Shown here piece by piece: positions 47,153 to 55,720 of a stretch of 64,000 nt of DNA. The stretch spans positions 17,112 to 81,111 of the forward strand of contig JADKFE010000031.1 in NCBI GenBank assembly GCA_016717595.1, read 5' to 3'. A model generated the notes under the pieces. The model was not told the origin of the DNA, did no database searches, and saw only the letters and a list, made by a program, of their open reading frames with translations. The stretch is from Deltaproteobacteria bacterium (GTDB taxonomy: Bacteria > Myxococcota_A > UBA796 > CAJQPC01). Every line of letters begins with the position of its first letter. Within the stretch, counting starts at the first letter, position 1. The position numbers and the translations under genes were made by a program.

Positions 47153-48331
47153 TCAGCCCGGAAAGGCCGCGGAGAGCGCCCGCTCAAGATCGGCGATGAG
47201 GTCGTCGATGTGCTCGATGCCTACGGACGCCCGCACCAGACCATCGGCGATGCCGATCTCTTGGCGCACATGGGGCGGGATCGAGGCGTGGGTCATGGCG
47301 GCGGGCAGCTCGATGAGGCTCTCGACGCCGCCCAGGCTCTCGGCGAGGGTGAACACCTCACAGGCCGCGCAGAAACGCTCCGCCGCGGCGAGATCACCCT
47401 TCAGCTCAAAGCTGATCATGCCGCCGAAGCCGCTCATCTGGCGCCGGGCGAGGGCGTGCTGGGGGTGGGTCTCATCCATGGGGTACCACACCCGCGCCAC
47501 CTCGGGCCGGGACTTGAGCCAAGAGACCACGGCCAAGGCGTTCTCTTGGTGCCGGGCCATCCGCACGGCCAAGGTCTTGATGCCGCGCAGGGTGAGCCAG
47601 CAGTCCCAGATGCCGGGCACGGCGCCGATGGCGTTCTGCAGGAACTTGATGCGCTCGTACAGGGCGGGGTTCGCCGTGACCACGACGCCGCCGACCACGT
47701 CGCTGTGGCCGTTGAGGTACTTCGTCGTGGAGTGCACGACGAGGTCGGCGCCCAAGGCCAGGGGCCGCTGGTAGATCGGCGTGGCGAAGGTGTTGTCTAC
47801 GGCGACGATGGCGCCGACGGCGTGGGCCCGGGCGGCCAAGGCGGCGATGTCGCTCACCTTGAGCAGGGGGTTCGTGGGCGACTCCAGCCACACGAGCTTC
47901 GTGCCTTCAGGGATGGCCTCTTCAGCGGAGATGCGCGAGAAGTCGACGAAGCGGTACTTGAGGCCCAGCGGCGTGAACACCTTGGTGAACTGGCGGTAAC
48001 TGCCACCGTAGATGTCGTCGCCAGAGACGACGAGGTCCCCGGCCTGGAGGAGATGTTGCACCGCAGCAGTGGCCGCGCTGCCCGAGCCGAAGGCGCAGCA
48101 GAAGGTGGGCACGCCCAGGCCCGCGCCCTCTAACGAGGCGACGGCGGCCTCTAACTTCTCGCGGGTGGGGTTCTGGGTGCGGGAGTACTCGTAGCCCTTG
48201 TGCTGGCCCACGGCCTCTTGGGCGTAGGTGCTCGTCTGGAACACCGGGGGCATCACCGCGCCGGTGGTGGGCTCCGGCGACTGCCCGCCGTGAATCGCCA
48301 AGGTCTCGGGGTGCTGGGTGGGGTGTTTCAC
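47153..48331 (-). CDS. Cystathionine gamma-synthase/gamma-lyase family PLP enzyme
   Basis: 392 residues of the Cys/Met-metabolism PLP family. PLP-binding Lys204 lies in HSTTKYLNGHSD; SRTQNPTREKLE, GDDIYGGSYR and TLAESLGGVESLIE are also conserved. It overlaps the cystathionine beta-synthase gene by 4 nt. Together they form reverse transsulfuration, in which homocysteine becomes cystathionine and then cysteine, so lyase activity is favoured over MetB synthase activity. Sequence alone does not settle it. Confidence 0.9.
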   Translation of the reverse strand: MKHPTQHPETLAIHGGQSPEPTTGAVMPPVFQTSTYAQEAVGQHKGYEYSRTQNPTREKLEAAVASLEGAGLGVPTFCCAFGSGSAATAAVQHLLQAGDLVVSGDDIYGGSYRQFTKVFTPLGLKYRFVDFSRISAEEAIPEGTKLVWLESPTNPLLKVSDIAALAARAHAVGAIVAVDNTFATPIYQRPLALGADLVVHSTTKYLNGHSDVVGGVVVTANPALYERIKFLQNAIGAVPGIWDCWLTLRGIKTLAVRMARHQENALAVVSWLKSRPEVARVWYPMDETHPQHALARRQMSGFGGMISFELKGDLAAAERFCAACEVFTLAESLGGVESLIELPAAMTHASIPPHVRQEIGIADGLVRASVGIEHIDDLIADLERALSAAFPG

Positions 48332-49710
48332 TTGGGCTCCCCGGTCGCCATGGAGGCGATGTAGTCGATGAGGTCGATCTTGGTGATCGCGCCCCGAATC
48401 GCCGGGCCGCCCACGACAAAGATCACCTTAAACCGCTTGAACAGCTCGGAGAGCACGGTGATCTCCGTGGTGTCGTCCACGGTGGTGTAGTTGGCCTGCA
48501 CCAGCTCCCGCACCCGCGTCTTGCCCGGCGTGCCCTGGAGCGCCTGCTCCAGAAGCCGGTTCTCGGACAGGATGCCGATGAGCTTGCCCTCCTCCAAGAC
48601 CGGCACCTGGGAGATGCCGTGCATCTTCATCGTGCCGATCACCTCGCTCACCGTGGCGTCGGGGGACACGCTGATCAGCTCACGCTCGCCGCGGTGGTGC
48701 AGGAGCTCGGCGACGGTGCCGAAGCCGCTCTCGGCTTCAGTGAAGCCCATCTCCTTCATCCAGTTGTCGTTGAAGATCTTGGAGAGGTAGCGGCTGCCCG
48801 AGTCGGGCAGGATGACGAGCACCTTGAGGTTCGCCGCGTCGTGCTGGCGCACCCACTTCACCGCGCCGGCCACGGCCGCGCCGCAGGAGCCGCCGCACAG
48901 GATGCCCTCCTCGCGGACCACCCGGCGGGTCATGTGCATACACTCGCGGTCGTTCACGCGGACGACGTCGTCGATGTACTGCCAGTCGATCGTCGAGGGC
49001 ATGAAGTCCTCGCCGATGCCCTCCACGACGTAAGGGAAGGCCGGGGTGAGCTGCCCGGTGTGGAAGTAGTCGTAGTACAACGACCCCACGGGATCGACGC
49101 CCACCACCTTGATGTTGGGGTTCTTCTCTTTGAGGTACTTCGCGATGCCCGAGACCGTGCCGCCGGTGCCCAGGCCACACACCAGCACGTCGAGCTGGCC
49201 GTCGAGCTGCTCCCAGATCTCGGGGCCGGTCATGTTGTAGTGCGCCGCCGGGTTCGACGGGTTGTGGTACTGGTTGGCGAAGAACGCGCCGGGCTCGTGG
49301 CCCAGGCGGCGGCTCACGCTGTAGTAGCTGCGCGGGTCGTCGGCCTCGACAGCCGTGGGGGTGATCACCACCCGGGCGCCATACGCCCGAAGCGCCGCGC
49401 GCTTCTCTTCAGACTGCTTGTCGGGCATCACGAAGGTGCACTTGTAGCCCTTCACCGCGCCGACCATCGCCAGACCGGCCCCGGTGTTGCCCGAGGTGCC
49501 CTCGACGATGGTGCTGCCTGGGGTGATCGCCCCGCTGGCCTCGGCGTCGGCGATGATCTGCAGGGCGATGCGATCCTTGATGGAGCCGCCGGGGTTCAGC
49601 ATCTCCAGCTTGGCGTAGACCGTGGCCTGTAGGCCCTCGGTGACGCTGTTGAGGCGGACGATGGGCGTGTTGCCCACGCAGGATAGGACGTTGTCATGAA
49701 CGTTACGCAC
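48328..49710 (-). CDS. cbs: Cystathionine beta-synthase with two CBS domains
   Basis: Condenses serine and homocysteine to cystathionine. 460 residues: a fold-type II PLP domain (about 1-325) with PLP Lys45 in GGSIKDR, the phosphate-binding GTSGNTG and the GLGTGGTVSG loop, then a pair of CBS regulatory domains (about 335-455, VSEVIGTMKMHGISQVPVLEEGKLIGILSE). The N-terminal haem-binding part of animal CBS is absent, as in other bacteria. GTG start (MRNVHDNVLSCVGNTP); the first ATG would cut the catalytic domain. Divergent from the aldehyde dehydrogenase-like gene. Confidence 0.92.
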   Translation of the reverse strand: MRNVHDNVLSCVGNTPIVRLNSVTEGLQATVYAKLEMLNPGGSIKDRIALQIIADAEASGAITPGSTIVEGTSGNTGAGLAMVGAVKGYKCTFVMPDKQSEEKRAALRAYGARVVITPTAVEADDPRSYYSVSRRLGHEPGAFFANQYHNPSNPAAHYNMTGPEIWEQLDGQLDVLVCGLGTGGTVSGIAKYLKEKNPNIKVVGVDPVGSLYYDYFHTGQLTPAFPYVVEGIGEDFMPSTIDWQYIDDVVRVNDRECMHMTRRVVREEGILCGGSCGAAVAGAVKWVRQHDAANLKVLVILPDSGSRYLSKIFNDNWMKEMGFTEAESGFGTVAELLHHRGERELISVSPDATVSEVIGTMKMHGISQVPVLEEGKLIGILSENRLLEQALQGTPGKTRVRELVQANYTTVDDTTEITVLSELFKRFKVIFVVGGPAIRGAITKIDLIDYIASMATGEPK

Positions 49711-49739
49711 GGCGGCTCTCTCCCGGGCTTCGGCATGGC

Positions 49740-49745
49740 TATAAT
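49740..49745 (+). promoter_or_regulatory. -10 element (TATAAT) before the ALDH-like gene
   Basis: A perfect TATAAT in the 62-bp divergent gap, 27 nt before the GTG at 49773, with GGGAG 5 nt before that start. The -35 position is poor (TCTCTC region). Confidence 0.5.
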
Positions 49746-49772
49746 CCGACCCTCGCCTCTACGGGAGTCAGC

Positions 49773-51608
49773 GTGGACGATTCCAGGGATCGCCTGGTAC
49801 GCAAAGGCAGCTACATCGACGGCTCGTTTGTCCGCCCCGAGCGGGTGGATGGCTACATCAACGGCGTCAACCCCGGCGACCGCGCCGACATCTTAGGGCG
49901 CTTCGCGTTCTCTGAAGACGCCGTCGATGACGCCGTTGAGCACGCCACCATCGCGTCACGAATCTGGCGCCACGTCCCCCTCGCCGAGCGCGTGGCGGCG
50001 GTGCGGCGCTTCCGGCAGACCCTCGCCAAGGCCGGTGAGAAGCTGATCGTGCTCAGCACCCGGGAGACCGGGCGGCCCACCTGGGAGACCCGGCAAGAGC
50101 TCGGGCAGACGCTCCTGGCCTTGGAGCAGCTCATCGAGGAGGGCCCCCATCGCCTCGCGCCCAAGGTGCTCGAGCAGACCTTGGGCCGCGCCGACCGTTT
50201 CCCCCGGGGCGTCGTGGGCATGCTCTTGCCCTTCGCCCAGCCGCTCTACTACATCTGCGTGTGGACGGCGGCGGCGATGTTGGGCGGCAACACGCTGGTC
50301 TTTAAGCCCTCGAAGTTCACGCCGGGCCTGGGCCAGCACCTCGCCGAGATGTGGGACCAGTGCAAGCTGCCCCGGGGCGTGATCAACATGGTCCAGGGCT
50401 CGGGCTCGGGCGTCGGCCGCCGCCTGCTCGGCCACCCGCGCCTGGGCGCGCTCATGGTCGCCGGCAGCCACGAGACCGTGAGTGAGGTGCGCCGCCTGCT
50501 CCTCGACCGCTCGGAGCTTCCGCTGATCACCCAGTCCGCGGGCAAAGGCGCGGCGGTGGTGCTCGACGGCTGCGAGTTAGACCGGGCGGTCTACGACACC
50601 ATGGTCGGGGCGTTTCTGGGCTCGGGCCAGCGCCCGTTCAACACCGGCCGGGTGATCGTGCAGGCCGGGGTGTACGACGAGTTCATCGACTCCTTGCTGC
50701 GCCGCACGGCGAACCTCACCGTGGGCTACGGCTTCGACAAGAGCGTGTTTATGGGCCCGCTCATCTCGGAGAACCTGCGCAGCCGCTTCCGCAAGTACGG
50801 CCGCGCGCTCACCCAAGGCGGGGCCGGGCCGCTCTTAGAGGGCAGCTTCAACAACCGCACCGAGCGCCGGGGCTTCTACGTCACCCCGGCGATTCACCTC
50901 GTCGATTGGCAGTCCGGCCAGGCCTTCTTAGACGCCGAGCCCGTGGGCCCCACCCTGCTCGTCTACCGCGTCGGCGCCGTAGACGAGGCCGTGGCCCTGC
51001 ACAACCAGCTCGCCCACCGCCCCGTCGCCAGCGTCTACCCCTCCACCCAAGAGGCCGACCTCCAGGGCCTCGTCGACCGCCTGCGCGCGGGCGTGGTGCA
51101 CATCAACCTGCCCACGACCACCTCCACCCTGCCCCTGCCCGCCGTGGGCATGGGCCGCAGCGGCGGTGTGGGCACCGGGGTCGAGCTTCTGGATGCCTTG
51201 ACCACGCCCCGCACGCTCCTGAGCGCCGACCGCCCGTTCAACCCGGCCCAGGCCTTGCCGGGCACGAACTGGGAGGCGGATCTGACGCACACGCTCGTCG
51301 AGGTGGATGACCTGGATGAGGACACGCTGGTGGATGACGACCTGTCGAATGTTTTGGAGCCGGAGGTAGGCGCCGCGCCCCCGGCGCGGGAAAAAAAACA
51401 AAAACAAACCACCACACCCCCCGCCCCGCCCGGGCCCCGGGCCCGGCCCCGCGGGGGGGGGGGGGGGGGGGGCCCCCCCCCACCCACCCCCCCGGGGGGG
51501 TTTACGGCGGCCGGGCCCACGGAGCGTCCAGCCGCCCAGGCCGCGCGACGGGCTACAGGGGGGGCCGAGGGTGGGGCGGCGCGCGCGCCGAGGCAGCGTC
51601 GCGGATAG
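49773..51608 (+). CDS. Aldehyde dehydrogenase-fold protein without catalytic Cys and Glu (C-terminus unreliable)
   Basis: The ALDH fold is plain from the start through about residue 500: WRHVPLAERVAAVRRFRQTLA, RFPRGVVGMLLPFAQPLYY, NAD-pocket VFKPSKFTPG and PLLVYRVG-type C-terminal strands; it is closest to AstD-like succinylglutamate semialdehyde dehydrogenases. Yet the catalytic Cys of GQRC is Pro288 (SGQRPFNTGRVIV) and the general-base Glu of ELGG is Gln254 (ITQSAGKGAA). It cannot work as a normal ALDH. An acidic tail follows (EVDDLDEDTLVDDDLSN). From about 51389 the frame runs through a homopolymer block, so the true stop is unknown and the part after about 51388 should not be trusted. GTG start with GGGAG. 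Confidence 0.75.
   Translation: MDDSRDRLVRKGSYIDGSFVRPERVDGYINGVNPGDRADILGRFAFSEDAVDDAVEHATIASRIWRHVPLAERVAAVRRFRQTLAKAGEKLIVLSTRETGRPTWETRQELGQTLLALEQLIEEGPHRLAPKVLEQTLGRADRFPRGVVGMLLPFAQPLYYICVWTAAAMLGGNTLVFKPSKFTPGLGQHLAEMWDQCKLPRGVINMVQGSGSGVGRRLLGHPRLGALMVAGSHETVSEVRRLLLDRSELPLITQSAGKGAAVVLDGCELDRAVYDTMVGAFLGSGQRPFNTGRVIVQAGVYDEFIDSLLRRTANLTVGYGFDKSVFMGPLISENLRSRFRKYGRALTQGGAGPLLEGSFNNRTERRGFYVTPAIHLVDWQSGQAFLDAEPVGPTLLVYRVGAVDEAVALHNQLAHRPVASVYPSTQEADLQGLVDRLRAGVVHINLPTTTSTLPLPAVGMGRSGGVGTGVELLDALTTPRTLLSADRPFNPAQALPGTNWEADLTHTLVEVDDLDEDTLVDDDLSNVLEPEVGAAPPAREKKQKQTTTPPAPPGPRARPRGGGGGGGPPPPTPPGGFTAAGPTERPAAQAARRATGGAEGGAARAPRQRRG
51389..51500. other. Artefact-like homopolymer block, probable misassembly joint
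   Basis: An A-rich stretch with A8 is followed by C/G runs, then G20 (51453-51472), C9, a short C/A piece, C7 and G7. Nothing else in the window looks like this. Such pure blocks are typical of low-quality read ends or assembly joins. Sequence on the two sides may not be contiguous in the genome. Confidence 0.6.
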
Positions 51609-51635
51609 GCTCCGCGACGGCCTTAGAGGTGCCTC

Positions 51636-53008
51636 TTGCGCGCTGGCTCACCCCTGCTGATCATGCTCCTCGCCATCGGCTGTGGCCGGGGCGGCATTGA
51701 GATCACCGACTCCGATCGCCTGCTCAACCGTTTTGAGCGCGCCGACTTAGAGGCTGGGCTCGCGGAGTTTTTGAGCGTGGCGGGGGTAGATGACCTCAAG
51801 CTCAACGAGATCAGGGTTGTGCCCGACGGATCGATTACTGGGGGGCACGCCGCAGGCGCCTACATCGAGGGGCGACGCCGGATCTTGCTCACTGAGCAGG
51901 CGGCCACCTTAAACACGGGGCCCCAAAGCGCCCTGTGGCATGAGCTCTGCCACGCCCTCGACAGCACCCTAGAGAACATCAGCGACCAGCACCCCGAACA
52001 TTTTGACCCGGCGACGGCGGACGAGCCGATCCTTGAGGATTACCCCGACGACGCGAACCTCACCCGGGAGGTGTTCGCGCGGTTTTGTGCGATGGGCCCC
52101 CACGACGCCCTCGCCGTGCGGGTCGCCGAGGCCTGCGGGGTTGAGCCCGGCGGCGAGGACGACTATCAGCAGCGCCTCTGGCTGAGCGAGCACGTCTTCT
52201 TGGGCGTGGAGCCGGGGGACACCGTCGCCGGGGTGGACTTCATCGACCCCGCGGAGTGGCCCGCGCCGGAGACCGCTGAGGGCTACTCGCGCCTCGGAGA
52301 CCCCGCTCGATACGGCGATGGCCTCTTGTTCTACGGCTCCGAGGTGACCGGCGGCCCGAAGCTCTTCACCCACGTCACCCCGACCGGCGCGACTCGGCTC
52401 TCGCTCCCTGAAGACGTCGGCGGCCTCATCCCCGCCGTGGGCGGCGCGGTGATCCTCTTGGCCGACCGAGACCCGCGGTGGATCCGTCTGGAGCCCGACG
52501 GCACCATGACCGAGCAGCGCTGGTGTCAAGACTGCGAGATCTCTGATCGAACCCTACAGATTGATCCCGAGCACAACCTCCTCCTCGACGAGCGCGGCGT
52601 CGTCGTCGTGCGCTGGGACACGGGGGAGGTGATTCATATGCTCGGAATGAGGGCGTCGAGGCCGACCCCGGCGGATTCTTTTTAGGTGAGCTGAACGGTG
52701 AGCCTCTCATCGGGGGGGCGACCGCGCTGGTGCTGCGTGACGGGGCGCTGGTGGAGCTGCCGATGCCGTCGTCTTCGGGTGGTCGGGGCTTGGCCCAGCT
52801 TGACGAGGGCGTCGTCTCGCAAGGCGGCGGCTGGGACTTCAGCCCACAACCCTTCGTGCTCAACGTCCAAGATCCTTTGGGCGCGGTGCGGGCAGGGATC
52901 GTGAGCTGTGACGCGCAGTCTGTAATTGCCGATTCAATCCACGATATCGACGGGCGCGCCGCTGTGGCGGACTGGCGGTCGCAAAAAGTCTGGGAGATCG
53001 TGCCTTAA
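51636..53008 (+). CDS. Lipoprotein with zincin-type HExxH site (frame break near 52645)
   Basis: A TTG start with AGAGGT 5 nt upstream gives MRAGSPLLIMLLAIGC, a lipoprotein signal (Cys16). An HExxH metal site, H102-E-L-C-H106, lies in SALWHELCHALDS; no second zinc ligand can be assigned by eye. The second half is beta-rich (LFTHVTPTGATRLSLPED, VILLADRDPRWIRLEPDG) and propeller-like. One base is missing near 52645: the first frame stops at 52685, the other reads NEGVEADPGGFFLGELNGEPLIGGATALVLRDGAL and ends at 53008, for about 457 residues. It may be a surface metalloprotease or a decayed one. Confidence 0.65.
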
Positions 53009-53014
53009 GCTGTC

Positions 53015-53020
53015 TATGCT
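53015..53020 (+). promoter_or_regulatory. Possible -10 element (TATGCT) of the Cys-rich lipoprotein cluster
   Basis: TATGCT follows the zincin stop by 6 nt and precedes the TTG at 53043 by 22 nt, with GAGG between. Confidence 0.3.
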
Positions 53021-53042
53021 CTCTTGAGGTTCGAGGTTTCTG

Positions 53043-53390
53043 TTGGTCTACGTCGCCCCTGCGCATCCGCGCTCCTATCACCCGCTGCTGCTGACGCTCC
53101 TCGTGGTCGTGGGCTGCGCCGCGTCGTCGCACGAGCCCGACACCGCCGCCTGCCCCGTGTGGTCCACCGAGGAGGAGTGGGTGGACGCCCACTGCGCGCG
53201 TCGGTCGCGGTGTGAGCCCGAGACCGCCTCGTATGTCTACTCCTGCTTAAGCGACTCGATGACCCAGCTCTGTTACGCCCACGACCCTTGCCTGCTCGCA
53301 GACTGTGTCGTGGAGCTTCGGGAGCGAGAGGACTGTGATGAGATTGACGTCTGTGAAGAGGCATTCAGCGAGGAGAGCATCTGTGAATAA
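53043..53390 (+). CDS. Cys-rich lipoprotein, tandem family member 1
   Basis: 115 residues. TTG start with GAGG upstream. The signal LLLTLLVVVGC makes Cys25 the lipid site. The mature part carries the repeated family plan: an entry Cys-Pro-x-W, ARRSRCEP, CYAHDPCLLADCVVEL and a C-terminal DVCEEAFSEESICE. It has ten or so Cys, suggesting disulfide bonding in the periplasm or on the surface. Ends overlapping the next member by 8 nt. Function unknown. Confidence 0.65.
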   Translation: MVYVAPAHPRSYHPLLLTLLVVVGCAASSHEPDTAACPVWSTEEEWVDAHCARRSRCEPETASYVYSCLSDSMTQLCYAHDPCLLADCVVELREREDCDEIDVCEEAFSEESICE

Positions 53391-53760
53391 GCAGCCAACA
53401 CGAACAACCCATCTCTGGCGTGTCCTCTCGCCGCTGGCGCTCGTTTTTGCGACCGCCTGTGGTGATGATCCGCCCGCCGACAGCGCTGAGGACACCGCGC
53501 CCCAGTGCAACGAGTGGAGCGCCCGAAAAAGTTATGTGTACGCCATGACGGATTGGGGCGAGCGTTGCGAGCCAGACCAAGCTGAAAATCGAGCGCAAAT
53601 CCTGACGCTCCACCAACTCTTCTCAAGCTGTTATCCCGTAGACGCCTGCCTGCTTGAGGAGTGTGTCCGCGCCCTTGAGGTGGACACGGGCTGCGAGAAA
53701 CCACCTACGATCTGTGAGGAGGCGGTCCATTATGACATGGGCTATGAATCCTGTGACTAA
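53383..53760 (+). CDS. Cys-rich lipoprotein, tandem family member 2
   Basis: 125 residues from GTG 53383, which has GAGGAGAG upstream and overlaps the previous stop by 8 nt. Signal LSPLALVFATAC, then a DDPPADSAEDT linker. Family core: CNEWSARKSYV, ERCEPDQ, CYPVDACLLEECVRAL and TICEEAVHYDMGYESCD. It shares the xxCxxEaxxxDxGxxxC end with the others. Function unknown. Confidence 0.65.
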   Translation: MNKQPTRTTHLWRVLSPLALVFATACGDDPPADSAEDTAPQCNEWSARKSYVYAMTDWGERCEPDQAENRAQILTLHQLFSSCYPVDACLLEECVRALEVDTGCEKPPTICEEAVHYDMGYESCD

Positions 53761-54127
53761 GCGGTTGGGAGCGGTGCTGGCCTTTGTGTCGCTTCAGATC
53801 CTTGGGGGCTGCGGAGACACCGCGTCCAATCAAGACTCCGAGCTGCCCCAATGCGCGAACCCCCTCGACGAGACCGCGTTTTTTCCCTTCTATCCGGTGC
53901 AGTATTGTCGCTGGATGGAAGATTGTTCCCCTGACACCTACGACGAGCTCGGGTGCGCAGAGTCCCAGATCAACCTCGTCTATTGCCACGAGGCCGACCC
54001 CTGCCTCACTGAGGCCTGCATCGTCGCCCTCGACCGTGACTTCGAGGAGGCCCCCGACGACTGCGCCCTCGTCCCCGCCGCCTGCGACGGGATCTTCAAC
54101 CTCGACATCGACCGCTGCGCGGAGTGA
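53732..54127 (+). CDS. Cys-rich lipoprotein, tandem family member 3
   Basis: 131 residues; ATG 53732 has GAGGAGG 9 nt upstream and lies 29 nt inside the previous gene. Signal LAFVSLQILGGC with lipid Cys. Core: PVQYCRWMEDCSPDTYDELGC, INLVYCHEADPCLTEACIVALD and LVPAACDGIFNLDIDRCAE. A later in-frame ATG at 53744 is possible. Function unknown. Confidence 0.65.
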   Translation: MTWAMNPVTKRLGAVLAFVSLQILGGCGDTASNQDSELPQCANPLDETAFFPFYPVQYCRWMEDCSPDTYDELGCAESQINLVYCHEADPCLTEACIVALDRDFEEAPDDCALVPAACDGIFNLDIDRCAE

Positions 54128-54129
54128 CC

Positions 54130-54479
54130 ATGACCCGCTACGCCCTCCGCCTCGCGCCGCTGCTGTGCGCCCTCGGCGCCTGCGGGGGCGCGCCCAAGAA
54201 CTTGACTCCGAGCCTCTGGCCTGCCCTGAGCCGATGAATGAGCGTCTGTTCGCCTCCTACTATCCCTCGGCGTATTGTGACTGGGTGGAGAAGTGCCAGC
54301 CGAGGAACTACGACCGAAACGAGTGCACCGCCCACGCCGTAGACCGAGTGATCTGCCACGAGGCCGACCACTGCCTCACCGAGAGCTGCCTCGACGCCCT
54401 CGCCTACTATTACGACTGCTCGCTGATCGTCGCCTGTGAGGAGGCGTTCGACATGGGCGTGAACCGCTGCGAGGAGTAG
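54130..54479 (+). CDS. Cys-rich lipoprotein, tandem family member 4 (frame break near 54193)
   Basis: ATG 54130, 2 nt after the previous stop, starts MTRYALRLAPLLCALGAC, a lipoprotein signal, but the frame stops at 54238. One C missing near 54193 (CCC run) restores QELDSEPLACPEP and the family core: SAYCDWVEKCQPRNYDRNEC, DRVICHEADHCLTESCLDAL, IVACEEAFDMGVNRCEE. About 116 residues. The CHEAD-x-CLTE-x-C block is nearly identical to member 3, showing recent duplication. Confidence 0.6.
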
Positions 54480-54485
54480 CGGCGC

Positions 54486-55232
54486 TCACCGACGGTTCAC
54501 CCCCCAATCGTACGTCGCCCAAGTCACGGTGTACCCCCCGGCGGTGAGCCAGGTCGTCGTGGCGCTGCCGCTGTAGAAGGCGATGAAGTTCAGCGCGGCC
54601 TGCTGTTGCCCTCGACGCCAGGGATGTTGGCCTTGTCTTCCCACTGGGCCAAGAAGTCGTCGCCGTACCAGTCGAAGATGCTGCTGAGCGCGACGGTCTT
54701 GGCTTGGGTGTTGATCTGGGCGGCGTTGCTGCGCACCCAGGCGCGGCAGGCGAGGTCGAGCTGATCGTTGAGGCGCTCGGCGGTGTAGGCCCGGCTGAGC
54801 AGGGCGGGGCAGCCTTTGGAGGCGCAGGACAAGGCGGCGTGAACCCGGGGATCGCCCATGGGGCGCAGGCGCTTGTGCTCGATGTCGTCCAGGGTGAGGG
54901 ACTGGCCGCCGACGGTGAAGCGCCGGGTGCTCCAGACCTTGCCGCCGTCGAGGTCGCGGATCGAGGCGACGCCGGGGTTCTCGGCGATGAGGTCCAGGGT
55001 GAGCGCGTTGTAGGCGTTGATGAACAGGGCCTTCTGCTCGATGGGGTTCAGCTCACGGAGGTCCACGGCGGCGAGCTCGGCCAAGAAGGGGTCGAGGCCC
55101 GCGGGCCCGATCGCCGCGTAGGTGACGCCTTGGGGGCTCACGTTGGCCTGAAGGAGGGCGTCGTAGGCGGCATAGGTGGGGTCGAGGGCCAAGGCGGCGC
55201 CGGGAGAGCGCGAGGAGGAGCGGCGTGAGCAT
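54486..55232 (-). CDS. DUF547-family secreted protein (two frame breaks)
   Basis: The signal MLTPLLLALS (ATG 55232) is in one frame, the main domain in a second and the C-terminus in a third. Breaks lie near 55205 and near 54605. DUF547 core: KALFINAYNALTLDLIAENPGVASIRDL, KVWSTRRFTVGGQSLTLDDIEHKRLRP and DPRVHAALSCASKGCPALL. Restoring one base at the second break gives AALNFIAFYSG to a stop at 54486, giving about 248 residues. The function of DUF547 is unknown. Convergent with the last Cys-rich lipoprotein, 6 bp apart. Confidence 0.75.
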
Positions 55233-55277
55233 GAGCACCGAGGGGCTTGGGAGGAGCGCACAGGATAAACACCGGAG

Positions 55278-55613
55278 ATGCACCTCTGCAGCCCCTTCGA
55301 TGAAGCCTCGCCCAGCACGGCCCCGGCGGTGTTTGTCCGCGACATGGAGGGCCAGCTCCGCGCTGAGCCCGACCTCAGCCGCGACGGCTGGGAGCGCTGC
55401 CGCGCCCGCGGCGTCGTGCCCACCCTCGACCCCAGCTTCGCCCTGGTGCGCGACCGCGCCACGGGCTTCGTGAGCCTATGTTTTGTGAGCGGCCGCGCGC
55501 TGTTGGAGGCGCACACCCGGGCCGACGTGCGCTTTTACCCCAGCGAGGAGGAGGCCCAGGCCGCGCTCACGGCGCTGGGGCGACCGCCGGTGGTGAAGAC
55601 GCCGTGGGGGTGA
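55278..55613 (+). CDS. Small hypothetical protein
   Basis: 111 residues (MHLCSPFDEASPS to VVKTPWG), divergent from the DUF547 gene. Reads as a compact soluble protein with two Cys, a WERCRARGVVPTLDPSF segment and FYPSEEEAQAALTALG near the end. No signal peptide. Family not recognised. Confidence 0.5.
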   Translation: MHLCSPFDEASPSTAPAVFVRDMEGQLRAEPDLSRDGWERCRARGVVPTLDPSFALVRDRATGFVSLCFVSGRALLEAHTRADVRFYPSEEEAQAALTALGRPPVVKTPWG

Positions 55614-55709
55614 GGGGTCAGGGGGCCGCCTGAGCCTCCAGGGCCTTCCCCTCGGCGCGCGAGCGTGGAGACGCGCGAGCGCTCCAGCCCTGGGGGCCAC
55701 GCCGCGTGC

Positions 55710-55715
55710 TACCGT
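55710..55715 (+). promoter_or_regulatory. -10-like element (TACCGT) 5 nt before ATG; leaderless candidate
   Basis: TACCGT ends 5 nt before the ATG at 55721. The gap 55614-55720 has no other feature. Confidence 0.3.
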
Positions 55716-55720
55716 GCGCC

